Source: Pseudohongiella spirulinae
Lineage (GTDB): Bacteria > Pseudomonadota > Gammaproteobacteria > Pseudomonadales > Pseudohongiellaceae
Length of the DNA stretch: 64,000 bases
NCBI RefSeq assembly: GCF_001444425.1
Contig: NZ_CP013189.1
Coordinates: 2,604,001-2,668,000 of the forward strand
Direction of reading: 5' to 3'
Part shown: positions 44,384 to 56,834 of the stretch, piece by piece
Layout of the letters: every line of letters begins with the position of its first letter
Position numbering within the stretch: the stretch's first letter is position 1
Program-made: the position numbers and the translations under genes
The notes under the pieces: model-generated
Told to the model about the DNA's origin: nothing
Seen by the model: only the letters and a program-made list of their open reading frames with translations
Database searches by the model: none

Positions 44384-45376
44384 TTACTTGTCTTCTGTAC
44401 GCAGACTGGCCGGCGGCCAGTTTTCAAGACGCAGGCCCAGCGACAATCCGCGCGTGGCCAGAACATCCTTAATTTCAGTCAGTGACTTCTTACCCAGATT
44501 CGGGGTCTTCAACAACTCAACTTCAGTGCGCTGAATCAGGTCACCTATGTAATAAATATCTTCGGCCTTCAGACAGTTGGCTGAACGTACAGTCAGCTCA
44601 AGATCGTCAACCGGACGCAACAGAATCGGATCAATCTCATCTTCGGGCTCTTCCGGCGCCGCCGCTTCCTGGCTTTGCAGGTCTACAAACACAGCCAGTT
44701 GATGCTGCAGAATGGTGGCCGCTCGACGAATCGCTTCTTCCGGATCAATTGTACCGTTAGTGCGCAGATCGATAATCAGTTTGTCCAGGTCGGTACGCTG
44801 CTCAACACGTGTACTTTCAACAGAATAGGCGACACTCTGAACCGGGCTGTAAGTAGCATCAAGCTGCAACTTGCCAACGGCACGAGTTTCATCATCATCA
44901 CGACGACGAGCGTCAGCAGGTACATAACCACGACCTTTACGCACAACCAGCCGCATATTCAGCTCACCGGATGCATTAAGATTCGCAATCTCGTGCTCCG
45001 GGTTTACAATTTCCACATTGTGGTCAAGCTCGATGTCAGCAGCGGTAACCACGCCCGGACCTTTTTTGTTCAGGGTCAGAACCGCCTCATCCTGACCGTT
45101 CAGGATTACCGACAGACCCTTCAGATTCAGAAGAATCTCAATAACATCTTCACGAACGCCTTCAATGCTGCTGTACTCATGTACGACGCCGTCAATCTCA
45201 ACTTCTTCCACTGCACAACCTGGCATGGAAGACAGCAGAATTCTTCTTAATGCATTGCCCAGCGTATGGCCGAAACCACGCTCCAGGGGCTCAAGCACCA
45301 CTTTTGAATGATACTTGTCAAACTCTTCAACCTTGATCAACTGTGGTGTAAGAAAATCCGACAACGAAATCTGCAT
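44384..45376 (-). CDS. rpoA: RNA polymerase alpha subunit
   Basis: A 330-residue subunit. The N-terminal domain (1-~235, with [15 protein letters not shown]) dimerises and assembles the polymerase. The C-terminal domain (~250-320) has [12 protein letters not shown] and [13 protein letters not shown], which bind UP-element DNA and activators. Position between rpsD and rplQ matches the alpha operon. Confidence 0.99.
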   Translation of the reverse strand: MQISLSDFLTPQLIKVEEFDKYHSKVVLEPLERGFGHTLGNALRRILLSSMPGCAVEEVEIDGVVHEYSSIEGVREDVIEILLNLKGLSVILNGQDEAVLTLNKKGPGVVTAADIELDHNVEIVNPEHEIANLNASGELNMRLVVRKGRGYVPADARRRDDDETRAVGKLQLDATYSPVQSVAYSVESTRVEQRTDLDKLIIDLRTNGTIDPEEAIRRAATILQHQLAVFVDLQSQEAAAPEEPEDEIDPILLRPVDDLELTVRSANCLKAEDIYYIGDLIQRTEVELLKTPNLGKKSLTEIKDVLATRGLSLGLRLENWPPASLRTEDK

Positions 45377-45447
45377 GGGGTCACCCTTAACAATTAGCCC
45401 GGTAATGGTTAACTATACGTCCTGATATCCTGTCCGACTAACCAGGC

Positions 45448-46068
45448 TTACTTGGAGTAAAGCTCGACGATCAGGTTTTCGTTGATATCTGCTGACAAGT
45501 CAGCACGGTCTGGCTTGCGGGTAAACTGCCCTTCAAGCTTGCCAGTATCAACACTGATCCACTCAGCGGGAGTGCGCTGACCAGCCAGCTCCAGTGCGGA
45601 CTTGATGCGCAACTGCTCTTTAGCTTTCTCTCGAACAGCCACAACATCACCGGGGGCAATCTGGTAAGAAGGTACGTTAACTACGCTACCGTTAACCAAA
45701 ATTGCCTTGTGCGACACCAATTGACGGGCTTCTGAGCGAGTGGCGCCAAAACCCATACGATAAACCACGTTATCCAGGCGCGACTCCAGCAACTGCAGAA
45801 GGTTCTCGCCTGTAGCACCCTTGCGACGAGCCGCTTCCTTATAATAGGTACGGAACTGACGCTCCAGCACTCCATAAATTCGACGCACTTTCTGCTTTTC
45901 ACGCAGCTGCACACCGTAATCGGACAGACGACCACGACGGGCACCGTGCTGACCCGGAATTGTTTCAGCCTTGCACTTGCTATCAAGTGGACGAACGCCA
46001 CTTTTCAGGAACAGATCCGTTCCTTCACGACGTGCTAATTTGCATTTTGGGCCTAGATAGCGGGCCAT
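45448..46068 (-). CDS. rpsD: 30S ribosomal protein S4
   Basis: A 206-residue primary 16S-rRNA binder, the same length as in E. coli. The S4 domain lies around 95-160 ([21 protein letters not shown]). In E. coli S4 represses the alpha operon translationally; a comparable site ahead of rpsM cannot be confirmed by eye. It ends [13 protein letters not shown], as in the family. Confidence 0.99.
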   Translation of the reverse strand: MARYLGPKCKLARREGTDLFLKSGVRPLDSKCKAETIPGQHGARRGRLSDYGVQLREKQKVRRIYGVLERQFRTYYKEAARRKGATGENLLQLLESRLDNVVYRMGFGATRSEARQLVSHKAILVNGSVVNVPSYQIAPGDVVAVREKAKEQLRIKSALELAGQRTPAEWISVDTGKLEGQFTRKPDRADLSADINENLIVELYSK

Positions 46069-46142
46069 ACACTGACTCCTGTTTTCTGGTTTTCGGCGTT
46101 CAGCCGAAAAAAGCTATAATTGATCCGGTTAAAGTCGCCAAA

Positions 46143-46541
46143 TCAAACACGACGTTTCTTTGGTGGGCGGCAACCGTTATGCGGTATTGGCGTCACATCA
46201 GTGATCAGGCCAATTTTCAGGCCACATGCATTCAGGGCACGTACCGCAGACTCCCGACCCGGACCAGGACCATTAACTTTAACGTCAAGATTCTTCAAAC
46301 CATATAATTCAATGGCTGTTTTACCAGCGCGCTCAGCAGCAACCTGGGCAGCGAACGGCGTACTCTTCCGTGAACCACGGAAACCGGACCCACCGGATGT
46401 CGCCCAGCTCAATGCGTTACCCTGACGATCAGTAATCGTCACGATAGTATTGTTGAAGGAAGCATGTATAAATGCAATTCCGTCGATGACTGCTTTACGC
46501 GCCTTCTTTTTCGGAGCTGCTTTAGCTGCTGGCTTTGCCAT
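46143..46541 (-). CDS. rpsK: 30S ribosomal protein S11
   Basis: A 132-residue platform protein with [31 protein letters not shown] and the conserved C-terminus [14 protein letters not shown] basic Ala/Lys-rich N-terminus precedes. It lies between rpsM and rpsD, as expected. Confidence 0.99.
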   Translation of the reverse strand: MAKPAAKAAPKKKARKAVIDGIAFIHASFNNTIVTITDRQGNALSWATSGGSGFRGSRKSTPFAAQVAAERAGKTAIELYGLKNLDVKVNGPGPGRESAVRALNACGLKIGLITDVTPIPHNGCRPPKKRRV

Positions 46542-46610
46542 AGAAAATTCCTGATTAAGATTAAAGCGTTTTTCACGTTTCCGGCGCGAAAACGGCGCCG
46601 GCGATCTCTA

Positions 46611-46967
46611 TTATTTACGAATTGGCTTGCGCGGACCTTTACGGGTGCGGGCATTGGTCTTGGTACGCTGGCCACGAACAGGCAACGAGCGACGATGACG
46701 AATACCACGGAAGCAGCCCAGATCCATCAGACGCTTAATGCTCATGGAGACTTCGCGGCGCAAATCACCTTCTACGGTAAACTTGCCCACTTCGGCACGC
46801 ACGTTATCCAAATCTTCCGGTGACAGATCACTGGTCTTGGTCGAAGGAGCGATACCAACGCTTTCGCAAATCAACTTTGCGCGCGTGGCGCCGATCCCGT
46901 AGATATAACTCAGGGAAATAACCAGGTGCTTGTTATCTGGTATGTTGACACCGGCAATACGTGCCAT
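46611..46967 (-). CDS. rpsM: 30S ribosomal protein S13
   Basis: A 118-residue head protein starting [14 protein letters not shown], with the GIGATRAK helix-two-turn-helix and a basic tail ([18 protein letters not shown]) that contacts P-site tRNA. It heads the alpha operon genes, after rpmJ. Confidence 0.99.
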   Translation of the reverse strand: MARIAGVNIPDNKHLVISLSYIYGIGATRAKLICESVGIAPSTKTSDLSPEDLDNVRAEVGKFTVEGDLRREVSMSIKRLMDLGCFRGIRHRRSLPVRGQRTKTNARTRKGPRKPIRK

Positions 46968-47073
46968 AGTTTAACTCCAATCTTTTAATTTGCTCATGGT
47001 CCAGAGTGCCAGACCCCTCAATTCTCGGGGGCGCAAAGGATATACTCTGGCGAATTAAAAATCAACCAGTTAC

Positions 47074-47190
47074 TTAGCCCTGGCGTTGCTTGTGTCGAGG
47101 TTCTGCATCACAGATCACACGCACCACACGGTTACGCTTGATAACTTTGCACTTACGACAAATTTTCTTAACTGATGTTCTGACTTTCAC
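47074..47190 (-). CDS. rpmJ: 50S ribosomal protein L36
   Basis: A 38-residue gene starting with GTG, read directly from the bases: [20 protein letters not shown], then a tail ending RHKQRQG. It keeps the zinc-ribbon ligands C11, C14, C27 and H33, so this is the zinc-dependent form. It lies between secY and rpsM, its usual place in the spc/alpha junction. Confidence 0.97.
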   Translation of the reverse strand: MKVRTSVKKICRKCKVIKRNRVVRVICDAEPRHKQRQG

Positions 47191-47255
47191 GTTGCTCTCT
47201 CCAATCGACGCCTAAGGACTTCCCACCAGCGCCATACAATCAATTTTTGCCGCCT

Positions 47256-48578
47256 TTAGCGACCCCGACCAAAGCTTCCCAGGTTCGACTTTTTCATCAA
47301 TGAATCATATTGATGAGACATAAGATGCGCCTGCACCTGCGACATAAAATCCATACTCACGACAACAACAATCAATAGTGCGGTACCACCCAGATTGAAT
47401 GGCACGTTTGCCATCATCTGGAAAAAGTTAGGCAACAGACACACAATCGTGATGTAAATGGCACCAAACATTGTCAGACGCGTCAGCACCGAATCGATAT
47501 ATTTCGCGGTCTGTTCACCCGGCCTGATTCCGGGAATAAAGGCTCCCGAACGCTTCAGGTTGTCTGCAACGTCTTTCGGGTTAAACACCAGCGCCGTATA
47601 GAAGAAGCAGAAGAATATGATCATGGCACTGAACAAAATAATGTACAGCGGCTGTCCTGGACCAATTAACAACGCGAGGTCCTGTAACCATTCCGCGCCT
47701 TCCGCCTGACCAAACCACTGGCCGATGGACGCCGGGAACAACAAAATACTGCTGGCAAAAATGGCCGGAATAACACCAGCCATATTGACTTTGAGAGGCA
47801 AGTGGCTGGACTGCGCCTGATACATCTTGTTGCCCTGCTGTCGTTTAGCATAGTTAACGGTAATTCGACGTTGACCGCGCTCTATGTAAACAATACCCGC
47901 GACAACAATCACAGCAATTATGGCCACAACAAACAGTAACAGGCCGCTAATCTGACCTTCATAAGCCTGCGACAGAGAGTTACCTATCGCCGCTGGCAGT
48001 CCTGCCACGATGCCGGCAAAGATCAGCAGCGAGATACCGTTGCCTACCCCACGCTCAGTGATCTGCTCACCAAGCCACATCATGAACATGGCACCAGTCA
48101 CCAAGGAGACGATGGCTGTAAAGGTGAAGCCAAAGCCAGGGTTGTATGCCATTGGTGCCAACAAGCCGACCGCCATGCCGGTACCCTGAACCAAAGCAAG
48201 GGCCAAGGCACCGTAACGGGTGTATTGGGTAATCTTGCGACGCCCGGACTCACCTTCCTTTTTTAACTGCGCCAGATACGGATTCACCGCACTGAGCAAC
48301 TGCATGATGATAGAGGCTGATATATAAGGCATGATGCCCAGGGCAACAATACTCATTCGCTCCAGTGCGCCGCCGGAAAACATATTAAACAGCCCGAGGA
48401 AGGTCCCTTCGTTCTGGCTGAACATGTTCGCCAATTGAGCCGGATCGATGCCGGGCACAGGAATATGCGTACCGACCCGATATACAAAAATGGCAAACAG
48501 TACGAACAACAGGCGAGCCTTCAGCTCGCCCAGCCCTGCACCGATCCCTTCACCTGCCATATTGGGTTTCTTTGCCAT
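47256..48578 (-). CDS. secY: preprotein translocase subunit SecY
   Basis: A 440-residue, ten-helix channel protein of the Sec translocon. Visible landmarks are the plug region after helix 1 ([11 protein letters not shown]), [19 protein letters not shown], the cytoplasmic loop ending [14 protein letters not shown], and [14 protein letters not shown]. It exports precursors, including those for the type II secretion system. It lies between rplO and rpmJ. Confidence 0.99.
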   Translation of the reverse strand: MAKKPNMAGEGIGAGLGELKARLLFVLFAIFVYRVGTHIPVPGIDPAQLANMFSQNEGTFLGLFNMFSGGALERMSIVALGIMPYISASIIMQLLSAVNPYLAQLKKEGESGRRKITQYTRYGALALALVQGTGMAVGLLAPMAYNPGFGFTFTAIVSLVTGAMFMMWLGEQITERGVGNGISLLIFAGIVAGLPAAIGNSLSQAYEGQISGLLLFVVAIIAVIVVAGIVYIERGQRRITVNYAKRQQGNKMYQAQSSHLPLKVNMAGVIPAIFASSILLFPASIGQWFGQAEGAEWLQDLALLIGPGQPLYIILFSAMIIFFCFFYTALVFNPKDVADNLKRSGAFIPGIRPGEQTAKYIDSVLTRLTMFGAIYITIVCLLPNFFQMMANVPFNLGGTALLIVVVVSMDFMSQVQAHLMSHQYDSLMKKSNLGSFGRGR

Positions 48579-48611
48579 TTTTATTCAATCAACTCTATCG
48601 TTAGTAACTTG

Positions 48612-49097
48612 TCACGCAGTTGCTTTCTTAACTTTTTTCTTGCCGACATAATCCGGAGTGACCGGATCGACAATCTTGCCACCAGCCGCTTCGATCGCTG
48701 CACGAGCACCTTTCGTGACGCGCAGACCTTCAACGGTAACTGCCTGAGTTACATCACCGGAAAGCATAACCTTGACACGCTTGACGCTGCCATTAATCAG
48801 ATTGGCTGCGCGTAAAGTCTCAAGATTAACAACACCGCCATCCACCAGAGAAAGTTCACTGGTTCGCACTTCGCCGGTAACACGACCAACGCGCGAGCTG
48901 AAACCAAATTTCGGCAGACGACGTTGCAAAGGCATTTGACCGCCTTCGAAACCAGGACGAACAGTACCGCCGCTACGAGACTTCTGACCTTTGTGTCCGG
49001 TACCACAGGTTTTGCCCCAACCACTACCGATACCGCGTCCAACGCGCTTCGGAGACTGGGTGCTTCCCGGTGCCGGGCTCAATGTATTCAAATGCAT
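48612..49097 (-). CDS. rplO: 50S ribosomal protein L15
   Basis: A 161-residue early-assembly protein with the Gly-rich [22 protein letters not shown]-terminus. It is somewhat longer than the 144 residues of E. coli, owing to a basic Lys/Val/Ala tail. Position after rpmD and before secY is canonical. Confidence 0.98.
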   Translation of the reverse strand: MHLNTLSPAPGSTQSPKRVGRGIGSGWGKTCGTGHKGQKSRSGGTVRPGFEGGQMPLQRRLPKFGFSSRVGRVTGEVRTSELSLVDGGVVNLETLRAANLINGSVKRVKVMLSGDVTQAVTVEGLRVTKGARAAIEAAGGKIVDPVTPDYVGKKKVKKATA

Positions 49098-49100
49098 CTG

Positions 49101-49283
49101 TTATCCCTCAACCTGCAGCATGTAGCTGATTTTGTTGATAATGCCGCGAATCGCAGGTGTATCCTGCAGTTCCACGGTCTGGTGCATACGACGCAGGCCG
49201 AGCCCCTTCAGGCACTGACGATGACGCTCCATCGTGCCAATCGGACTACGTACCAGCGTAACCTTAACTGTTTTGTTCGCCAT
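49101..49283 (-). CDS. rpmD: 50S ribosomal protein L30
   Basis: A 60-residue protein with the L30 core [20 protein letters not shown] and [19 protein letters not shown]. It lies 3 nt before rplO and 5 nt after rpsE, so the three are tightly coupled. Confidence 0.97.
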   Translation of the reverse strand: MANKTVKVTLVRSPIGTMERHRQCLKGLGLRRMHQTVELQDTPAIRGIINKISYMLQVEG

Positions 49284-49288
49284 AACGC

Positions 49289-49798
49289 TTAACCCAGGAT
49301 CTCTTCGAGTGTTTTACCGCGCTTGGCCGCTACACTTTCAGCCGCACGCATTTCTTTCAGGCCTTTAAACGTCGCGTTTACAACGTTGACCGGATTGGTT
49401 GAGCCATAACACTTGGCCAGTACGTTCTGAATACCAGCCAGCTCAAGCACTGCGCGCATCGCGCCACCAGCGATGATGCCGGTACCTTCCGAAGCTGGCT
49501 GCATGTAGATCTTGGATGCGCCATGACGTGCCTTAACCGGATACTCGAGCGTGTTGCCGTCCAGTGAAACTGAAATCATGTTGCGACGGGCTGCTTCCAT
49601 AGCCTTCTGGATAGCCAGAGGCACTTCGCGCGCTTTACCGCGACCGAAACCAACACGGCCGTTACCATCACCAACTGCTGTCAACGCAGTAAAGGCGAAA
49701 ATACGTCCACCCTTAACCACTTTGGCGACACGGTTTACCTGGATCAACTTCTCCTGTAAACCTTCTTCGTTCTTTTTCGCCTCGTCTCTCAGTGCCAT
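49289..49798 (-). CDS. rpsE: 30S ribosomal protein S5
   Basis: A 169-residue protein with the S5 double-stranded RNA-binding domain ([31 protein letters not shown]) and C-terminal [16 protein letters not shown]. It takes part in decoding accuracy. The residues around 20-30, where spectinomycin-resistance changes occur in E. coli, look unaltered. Confidence 0.99.
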   Translation of the reverse strand: MALRDEAKKNEEGLQEKLIQVNRVAKVVKGGRIFAFTALTAVGDGNGRVGFGRGKAREVPLAIQKAMEAARRNMISVSLDGNTLEYPVKARHGASKIYMQPASEGTGIIAGGAMRAVLELAGIQNVLAKCYGSTNPVNVVNATFKGLKEMRAAESVAAKRGKTLEEILG

Positions 49799-49810
49799 AA
49801 TCTTAAATCC

Positions 49811-50161
49811 TTAAAATTCCAAGCCGCCTTCTCGCGCCGCGTCAGCCAGTGCCTTAACACGACCGTGGTAGTTATATCCGGAACGATCGAATGCCACCTT
49901 GCTCAGACCCGCTTTTTTAGCGCGCTCAGCAATCAATGCACCTATTTTACCGGCTGCCTCAATATTTCCTGTCGCTCCACCACGAAGTTCCTTCTCTACT
50001 GTTGATGCTGCAGCCAATACCTGGCCGCCATCAGGAGAGATAACCTGTGCATAGATATGACGCGGAGTGCGATAGATGCACAGACGATTAACGCCTAATT
50101 CCGCAATTTTGGCCCGAGTGCGTCGTGCGCGACGGATACGAGCCTGATTTTTATCGTTCAT
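49811..50161 (-). CDS. rplR: 50S ribosomal protein L18
   Basis: A 116-residue 5S-rRNA-binding protein with an Arg-rich N-terminus, [15 protein letters not shown] and the C-terminal [23 protein letters not shown]. Length is the family standard (about 117). Confidence 0.99.
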   Translation of the reverse strand: MNDKNQARIRRARRTRAKIAELGVNRLCIYRTPRHIYAQVISPDGGQVLAAASTVEKELRGGATGNIEAAGKIGALIAERAKKAGLSKVAFDRSGYNYHGRVKALADAAREGGLEF

Positions 50162-50172
50162 AATGTCACGCC

Positions 50173-50706
50173 CTACTTTTTCTTGGCTTCTTTTCTGTAC
50201 ACGTTCTCGTCAGCGTATCGGATACCCTTACCTTTGTAAGGCTCCGGCGGACGGAACTCCCGAATTTCTGCTGCTACCTGACCAAGCTTTTGCTTGTCGG
50301 AAGAAGACAGCACAATCTCTGTCTGCGACGGCGTTTCTGCTGTCACGCCCTCAGGCAGTTGGTAATCGATCGGGTGTGAATAGCCAACAGTGATGTTGAC
50401 AGTATTACCCTGCGCCTTGGCACGGTAACCTACGCCCTGCAACAGCAGTCGACGCTGAAAACCTTCACTCACACCCACTACCATATTGTTGACCAGCGCA
50501 CGGAAAGTACCGGCCAACGCCACTGCTGCACGCGACTCATTTCTGGGTGATACGCGCAGCACATCGCCGTCTTTTTCGATCTGCACATCGTTGTGCAGAT
50601 CAAGATTCAGACTACCTTTGCTGCCTTTAACGGTGACCGCATTACCTGCGATCGTCGTTTCTACACCTTTAGGCAGCGAAATCGGATTTTTAGCTACTCT
50701 GGACAT
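50173..50706 (-). CDS. rplF: 50S ribosomal protein L6
   Basis: A 177-residue protein starting [14 protein letters not shown] with two similar halves; the C-terminal half has the [16 protein letters not shown] motif that binds the sarcin-ricin loop region. It lies between rpsH and rplR. Confidence 0.99.
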   Translation of the reverse strand: MSRVAKNPISLPKGVETTIAGNAVTVKGSKGSLNLDLHNDVQIEKDGDVLRVSPRNESRAAVALAGTFRALVNNMVVGVSEGFQRRLLLQGVGYRAKAQGNTVNITVGYSHPIDYQLPEGVTAETPSQTEIVLSSSDKQKLGQVAAEIREFRPPEPYKGKGIRYADENVYRKEAKKK

Positions 50707-50745
50707 AATCGTGCTCTATATGCTGTTTTGTAGGAATCGTGTGTA

Positions 50746-51141
50746 TCAGAATACTGTACACAAAACTTCACCACCGATACCGGCAGCACGGGCCTGTTTG
50801 TCAGTCATCAACCCTTTATTGGTTGAAACAATAACAACTCCAAGACCCTGCCTGTTACGTGGCAGTTCTTCTTTACCTTTATACTGACGCAGACCTGGAC
50901 GACTGACGCGTTTGATTTCTTCAATTACCGGCTTACCCTGGTAATATTTCAGATCAATTGTCAGGTCGCTTTTGCTGCCATTCTCACTAACAGCATAGCC
51001 GTTGATATAACCTTCGTCCTTCAGGACGCCACAAATAGCCACTTTCAGTTTGGAAGAAGGTGCGCTGACCTGCGGCAGTCGAGCCATCTGCGCATTACGG
51101 ATGCGCGTCAGCAAATCTGCGATAGGATCTGACATACTCAT
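50746..51141 (-). CDS. rpsH: 30S ribosomal protein S8
   Basis: A 131-residue central-domain protein with [35 protein letters not shown] and C-terminal [13 protein letters not shown] 8 nt upstream supports the first ATG. In E. coli S8 represses the spc operon by binding near the rplE start. Confidence 0.99.
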   Translation of the reverse strand: MSMSDPIADLLTRIRNAQMARLPQVSAPSSKLKVAICGVLKDEGYINGYAVSENGSKSDLTIDLKYYQGKPVIEEIKRVSRPGLRQYKGKEELPRNRQGLGVVIVSTNKGLMTDKQARAAGIGGEVLCTVF

Positions 51142-51155
51142 AATTTATTCTCCGC

Positions 51156-51461
51156 TTACCAGCTAGCCTTGGTCAGTCCAGGCACATCGCCGCGCATCGC
51201 TGCTTCACGCAGTTTGTGACGACAAATACCAAATTTTCTATACACGCCGTGTGGACGGCCAGTGATACGACAACGCTTCTGCTGACGCGCCGGGCTGGCA
51301 TCTCGCGGTTGCTTCTGCAACTGGATCTGTGCCTGCCACTTGTCATCATCACTCGCGTTCACATCAGCAATGATTGCTTTCAGCGCAGCGCGCTTGGCAG
51401 CAAATCGAGCAACAGTACGAGTACGTTTTTCCTCGCGTGCAATCATAGACTTCTTAGCCAT
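51156..51461 (-). CDS. rpsN: 30S ribosomal protein S14 (zinc-free form)
   Basis: A 101-residue long-form S14, as in E. coli, with [20 protein letters not shown] and C-terminal [18 protein letters not shown]. The zinc-binding CxxC pairs of the short form are absent. Confidence 0.99.
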   Translation of the reverse strand: MAKKSMIAREEKRTRTVARFAAKRAALKAIIADVNASDDDKWQAQIQLQKQPRDASPARQQKRCRITGRPHGVYRKFGICRHKLREAAMRGDVPGLTKASW

Positions 51462-51464
51462 GTA

Positions 51465-52034
51465 TCACGACTCCTTCGCGGCAGCTTTGCCTGTCAGTGC
51501 TTTGAACGGAAAGCGCATGGCTGACAACAGCGCACGCCCCTCTTCGTCGTTCTGGGCAGTCGTTGTGATAGTGATATCCAGACCGCGCAGCTTATCAATT
51601 TTGTCGTATTCAATTTCCGGGAAGATGATCTGCTCGGTTACACCCATGGCGTAATTACCGCGACCGTCAAATGCCTTCGGATTCAGACCCCGGAAGTCAC
51701 GGATACGCGGGATAGCGATATCAACCAGACGATCCAGGAAGTCATACATACGCTCGCCACGCAGGGTAACCTTACACCCGATTGGCCAGCCGGCACGGAT
51801 CTTGAAACCCGCAATGGATTTACGTGCCTTGGTAATCACCGGCTTCTGGCCGCTGATCATTGTCAGCTCGGCAACGGCGTTATCCAGCAACTTCTTGTCG
51901 CCGACAGCTTCACCGACTCCCATATTCAAGACAATCTTGGTGATACGGGGTACACGCATGGGGTTGTCGAAACCGAACTGTTTTGTCAGCGCAGGAACGA
52001 CGTCACTTTTGTAAAATTCTTTCAACTGAGCCAT
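51465..52034 (-). CDS. rplE: 50S ribosomal protein L5
   Basis: A 189-residue 5S-rRNA-binding protein with [29 protein letters not shown] and [17 protein letters not shown] ~10-residue Ala/Lys tail makes it longer than the common 179. It lies 3 nt before rpsN. Confidence 0.99.
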   Translation of the reverse strand: MAQLKEFYKSDVVPALTKQFGFDNPMRVPRITKIVLNMGVGEAVGDKKLLDNAVAELTMISGQKPVITKARKSIAGFKIRAGWPIGCKVTLRGERMYDFLDRLVDIAIPRIRDFRGLNPKAFDGRGNYAMGVTEQIIFPEIEYDKIDKLRGLDITITTTAQNDEEGRALLSAMRFPFKALTGKAAAKES

Positions 52035-52054
52035 GTTGGCGACCTGAGTTTCCG

Positions 52055-52366
52055 TTAATCAATGACTTTGTTTGTGGATTTGAAAATCCGCTTCTTCTTT
52101 CCGTCTTCAACCAGAAAGCCAACTCGGTCAGCTTTATTGGTTTCCGGATTAAAGATGGCTACGTTGGAAATATCCAGGGCAGCCTCTTTTTCAACAATAC
52201 CACCCGTTACTCCGGCATTCGGATTGGGCTTGGTGTGTCGTTTGACAATATTAATGCCACCAACAATCACCTTGTTGTCTCCAACCAGTCGAGAAACAGT
52301 ACCGCGTTTCCCCTTGTCTTTACCGGTGATGACAATCACTTCATCATTCGCTTTAATCTTACGCAT
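52055..52366 (-). CDS. rplX: 50S ribosomal protein L24
   Basis: A 103-residue assembly initiator with the KOW motif ([17 protein letters not shown]) and [13 protein letters not shown]. It follows rplN and precedes rplE in the canonical order. Confidence 0.99.
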   Translation of the reverse strand: MRKIKANDEVIVITGKDKGKRGTVSRLVGDNKVIVGGINIVKRHTKPNPNAGVTGGIVEKEAALDISNVAIFNPETNKADRVGFLVEDGKKKRIFKSTNKVID

Positions 52367-52387
52367 ATTCCGCGGCCTCGATATCTG

Positions 52388-52756
52388 TCACAGCACTTCT
52401 GGTGCCAGGGAGATGATTCGCATGAACTTCTCGGTTCGCAACTCACGAGTTACTGGCCCGAATACACGCGTTCCGATTGGCGCCTGCTGGTTGTTCAGCA
52501 AAATGGCTGCATTATCATCAAACTTGATCAGCGAGCCGTCGCTTCTGCGAACACCTTTCTTGGTGCGAACAACCAATGCTGACAACACCTGACCTTTTTT
52601 GACTTTGCCCCGGGGAATCGCTTCTTTTACTGCCACTTTAATGACATCCCCGATGCGGGCATAACGACGGTGGGAACCGCCCAGCACTTTAATACACATA
52701 ACGCGCTTGGCACCACTGTTGTCTGCCACATCTAAATATGACTGTACCTGAATCAT
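52388..52756 (-). CDS. rplN: 50S ribosomal protein L14
   Basis: A 122-residue protein starting [20 protein letters not shown], one of the most conserved ribosomal proteins, ending IISLAPEVL. It begins the spc operon in E. coli; here a 76-nt gap after rpsQ could hold a promoter, though none is clear. Confidence 0.99.
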   Translation of the reverse strand: MIQVQSYLDVADNSGAKRVMCIKVLGGSHRRYARIGDVIKVAVKEAIPRGKVKKGQVLSALVVRTKKGVRRSDGSLIKFDDNAAILLNNQQAPIGTRVFGPVTRELRTEKFMRIISLAPEVL

Positions 52757-52832
52757 CGATTCTCTCCGAACCCTTAAACTGTCGCTTTAGCAACAACGCC
52801 AACTGGCGCCAGAAACCCATTTATTATCAGAA

Positions 52833-53111
52833 TCAGATCTGCGTCGCACGCTCATCGATTGACACCAGAGACCAGGTTTTGGTCTTGGAGATCGGTCTGA
52901 CTTCTCGTACTGTTACTCGATCACCTTCGCGACACTCATTATTTGCATCATGAGCATGCACTTTGGATGAGCGAGTAATAAATTTACCGTACACCGGGTG
53001 CTTAACCCGACGCTCAACCAGCACAACGATAGACTTGTCCATCTTGGCGCTGACTACTTTGCCAGTCGCAACACGACCGGTCTTTACTTCGTTTGTTTCA
53101 TTAAGCGACAT
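52833..53111 (-). CDS. rpsQ: 30S ribosomal protein S17
   Basis: A 92-residue OB-fold protein with [18 protein letters not shown] and the [13 protein letters not shown] loop. It lies 2 nt after rpmC and closes the S10 gene group. Confidence 0.99.
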   Translation of the reverse strand: MSLNETNEVKTGRVATGKVVSAKMDKSIVVLVERRVKHPVYGKFITRSSKVHAHDANNECREGDRVTVREVRPISKTKTWSLVSIDERATQI

Positions 53112-53113
53112 AA

Positions 53114-53311
53114 TCAGGACCCACTCTTCTGCATTTCTGTGATGACTGTCTTGACACGAGCAATGTCCTGTCTGACCGCCTTCAGTAAGTGACTCTGCCC
53201 GAGCTGGCCGGTACGCTGCTGGATCCTGTAATTGAACTGATCACGATACAGGCCATTGAGCTGCTCGTTCAGCTCTGCAACTGACTTTTCACGCAATTCG
53301 CTGGCTTTCAT
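53114..53311 (-). CDS. rpmC: 50S ribosomal protein L29
   Basis: A 65-residue helical-hairpin protein near the exit tunnel, with [19 protein letters not shown]. The ATG at 53311 shares one base with the rplP stop (TGATG), which supports it over the GTG one codon earlier. Confidence 0.98.
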   Translation of the reverse strand: MKASELREKSVAELNEQLNGLYRDQFNYRIQQRTGQLGQSHLLKAVRQDIARVKTVITEMQKSGS

Positions 53312-53724
53312 CACATCACCGTCCGTTTTACAAATGAGGTCTCAAATGGCAGCTTGGATGCAGCCAGCTGAAACGCTTCGCGCGCCAGACTTTCGTCAAC
53401 GCCTTCGATCTCAAACATCACACGACCTGGCTGAATCTGGGCAACCCAGTATTCAACACTACCCTTACCTTTACCCTGACGAACTTCCAGAGGCTTTTGA
53501 GTAATGGGCTTGTCAGGAAACACTCGAATCCAGATTTTTCCACCACGTTTAACATGACGTGTCATAGCCCGACGCGCTGCCTCAATCTGACGGGCAGTCA
53601 GACGTCCGCGACCGATGGCCTTCAGGCCAAACTCGCCGAAATCGACTTTACTACCACGATGCGAAAGTCCGCGGTTGCGTCCCTTCTGCACCTTTCTGAA
53701 CTTGGTACGTTTTGGTTGTAACAT
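53311..53724 (-). CDS. rplP: 50S ribosomal protein L16
   Basis: A 137-residue protein with [37 protein letters not shown] and [20 protein letters not shown]. It contacts the A-site tRNA elbow. Order rpsC-rplP-rpmC is standard. Confidence 0.99.
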   Translation of the reverse strand: MLQPKRTKFRKVQKGRNRGLSHRGSKVDFGEFGLKAIGRGRLTARQIEAARRAMTRHVKRGGKIWIRVFPDKPITQKPLEVRQGKGKGSVEYWVAQIQPGRVMFEIEGVDESLAREAFQLAASKLPFETSFVKRTVM

Positions 53725-53737
53725 CTTGGCCTATCCT

Positions 53738-54406
53738 CTACTTGGACGCTTTTTGCGGAGCCGCGGGGGCTTCTTTCAGATCCAGGATCTCGCCTTTGAA
53801 AATCCAGACCTTAACGCCAATGATTCCGTATGTTGTGCTTGCTTCAGAGGTTGCATAATCGATATCAGCACGCAATGTATGCAGCGGTACACGACCTTCG
53901 CGATACCACTCGGTACGCGCAATCTCCGCGCCACCCAGACGACCGCCCACCTGAATCTTGATACCTTCAGCGCCCTGGCGCATTGCATTCTGAACCGCAC
54001 GCTTCATGGCACGACGGAACATTACACGACGCTCGAGCTGCTGAGCCACACTGTCTGCCACTAACTGCGCATCCAGATCGGGCTTGCGAATCTCTTCGAT
54101 ATTGATATGGACCGGCACACCCATTTTGGCCGTCAGCGTATTACGCAGCACCTCAACATCTTCCCCCTTCTTACCAATCACGATACCCGGACGGGCTGTA
54201 TGAATGGTAATCCGAGCTGTCTGAGCCGGACGTTCAATATCAACACGTGAAACAGACGCATTGGCGAGTTGCTTGCGGATGTAATCACGCACCTGCAAGT
54301 CAACCAGCAAATGCTCAGCATAATTTTTGCCTTCAGCAAACCAGACTGAAGTGTGCTTTTTAACTATACCAAGCCGAATTCCGGTTGGATGTACTTTCTG
54401 ACCCAT
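53738..54406 (-). CDS. rpsC: 30S ribosomal protein S3
   Basis: A 222-residue protein with the KH domain ([20 protein letters not shown]) and C-terminal [30 protein letters not shown]. It helps form the mRNA entry channel. It lies between rplV and rplP. Confidence 0.99.
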   Translation of the reverse strand: MGQKVHPTGIRLGIVKKHTSVWFAEGKNYAEHLLVDLQVRDYIRKQLANASVSRVDIERPAQTARITIHTARPGIVIGKKGEDVEVLRNTLTAKMGVPVHINIEEIRKPDLDAQLVADSVAQQLERRVMFRRAMKRAVQNAMRQGAEGIKIQVGGRLGGAEIARTEWYREGRVPLHTLRADIDYATSEASTTYGIIGVKVWIFKGEILDLKEAPAAPQKASK

Positions 54407-54415
54407 CCTGATCTC

Positions 54416-54748
54416 CTACTTATCGGCTACTTTAACGGTGATGTGGCAGGTACGCTTGAGGATACGATCAGCACGGCCTTTAGCGCGCGGACGGATTCGC
54501 TTCATCGTCATACCTTCGTCGACATAGATCGTTGATACTTTCAACTCATCCACATCAGCCCCTTCATTATGCTCGGCATTAGCGATCGCAGAGTTCAGCA
54601 CTTTCTTGATTACATCAGCGCCCTTTTTGGGACTGAAGGTCAACAGCTGCAATGCCTCTTCGACGTTTTTGCCGCGGATCTGATCAGCTACCAGCCTCGC
54701 CTTCTGGGCAGAGAGCCGAGCGCCGCGCAATTTTGCTACAACTTCCAT
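54416..54748 (-). CDS. rplV: 50S ribosomal protein L22
   Basis: A 110-residue protein with [17 protein letters not shown] and the long beta-hairpin around residues 80-100 ([15 protein letters not shown]) that lines the exit tunnel. The hairpin is intact. Confidence 0.99.
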   Translation of the reverse strand: MEVVAKLRGARLSAQKARLVADQIRGKNVEEALQLLTFSPKKGADVIKKVLNSAIANAEHNEGADVDELKVSTIYVDEGMTMKRIRPRAKGRADRILKRTCHITVKVADK

Positions 54749-54765
54749 CTCATTATCCCCGCTTA

Positions 54766-55041
54766 TCAGCGCTTGGCTTTCTTGTCAGCGACATGACCGC
54801 GATAGGTGCGCGTCATGGCGAATTCACCCAACTTGTGGCCAACCATATCCTCTGACACAAATACCGGCACGTGCTGCTGGCCATTGTGTACAGCTATCGT
54901 CAGCCCGAGCATGTCTGGAGAAACCATCGAGCGACGAGACCAGGTCTTGATCGGACGCTTGTCATTGGCATCGCGCGCTGCCTGCACTTTTTTCATTAAA
55001 TGAAGGTCTATGAAAGGACCTTTTTTCAGTGAACGTGGCAC
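54766..55041 (-). CDS. rpsS: 30S ribosomal protein S19
   Basis: A 91-residue head protein starting [18 protein letters not shown], with [21 protein letters not shown] and the [16 protein letters not shown] motif. Order rplB-rpsS-rplV is standard. Confidence 0.99.
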   Translation of the reverse strand: MPRSLKKGPFIDLHLMKKVQAARDANDKRPIKTWSRRSMVSPDMLGLTIAVHNGQQHVPVFVSEDMVGHKLGEFAMTRTYRGHVADKKAKR

Positions 55042-55065
55042 TTTAATTTCCTCTGTTGTCAGGCC

Positions 55066-55896
<831 letters not shown>

Positions 55897-55911
55897 AACC
55901 GTGACCCTTCC

Positions 55912-56211
55912 TTACGCCAGCTCCGCAAAGTCAATTTCCTGACCCTGCGCCAGCTTCACGTAAGCCTTTTTCCAGTTTGATTTTTGTCTGAGCTTGCCGC
56001 GCGCTGTACGCTTGGTTTTACCCTTGACGTTCAGCACCTGCAGATCCTCGACTGTTACTTTGAACAGCGTTTCGATTGCCTCGCGAATCTCAGGCTTGGT
56101 TGCATCGTTAGCAACGCGGAAAGCGATCTGATTATTGCCATCAGCCATGATGGCCGCTTTCTCCGACACATGAGGCCCAACAATTATTGAATACAGTCTC
56201 TGCTGGTTCAT
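55912..56211 (-). CDS. rplW: 50S ribosomal protein L23
   Basis: A 99-residue exit-site protein that serves as the docking point for trigger factor and SRP. Landmarks are [15 protein letters not shown] and the Lys-rich loop [15 protein letters not shown]. It overlaps the end of rplD by 4 nt. Confidence 0.98.
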   Translation of the reverse strand: MNQQRLYSIIVGPHVSEKAAIMADGNNQIAFRVANDATKPEIREAIETLFKVTVEDLQVLNVKGKTKRTARGKLRQKSNWKKAYVKLAQGQEIDFAELA

Positions 56212-56831
56212 GACAACATCTCCTCAACTTTCTTAAGCGCAGGAACAGTCATCAACACCTTCTCAAAGCCAATCAGGCTGACCGGATCAAGACCCGCGAC
56301 ATCCAACACATCAACGTGACGCAGATTACGCGCAGCCAGATACAGATTTTCTGCAACTTCTTCTGCAACAATCAGCACGTTATCCAGTGCAAACTCTTTC
56401 AGCTTGGCTGCCAGATCCTTGGTCTTGTGAGACTCGAGTGCGAACTGCTCAACCACCACCAGACGATCCTGACGCAGCAGCTCAGACAAAATGCTGCGCA
56501 TGGCACCGCGATACATTTTGCGATTCAGCTTTTTGCTGTGATCCTGAGGACGGGCGGCAAATGTCACACCACCTGTACGCCAGATTGGCCCACGAGTTGT
56601 GCCGGCACGAGCGCGGCCACTACCTTTCTGGCGCCAGGGCTTACGACCACCACCAGCCACTTCAGAACGGGTTTTCTGCTTAACCGTACCCTGACGAGCA
56701 CCAGCCATGTATGTAACCACTGCCTGGTGAACCAACGCCTCGTTGAATTCCTTACCAAATGTCTCTTCCGAAACTGAAACAGTTCCCGCCCCGGCCTTTT
56801 TACCGGGCTGCGCAAGATTCAATTCCATCAT
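56208..56831 (-). CDS. rplD: 50S ribosomal protein L4
   Basis: A 207-residue protein (two adjacent ATGs, so 206 is possible). The exit-tunnel loop [20 protein letters not shown] and [14 protein letters not shown] are present. In E. coli L4 represses its own S10 operon through the leader RNA; the leader here is much shorter, so that control may be absent. Confidence 0.99.
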   Translation of the reverse strand: MMELNLAQPGKKAGAGTVSVSEETFGKEFNEALVHQAVVTYMAGARQGTVKQKTRSEVAGGGRKPWRQKGSGRARAGTTRGPIWRTGGVTFAARPQDHSKKLNRKMYRGAMRSILSELLRQDRLVVVEQFALESHKTKDLAAKLKEFALDNVLIVAEEVAENLYLAARNLRHVDVLDVAGLDPVSLIGFEKVLMTVPALKKVEEMLS

Positions 56832-56834
56832 TGC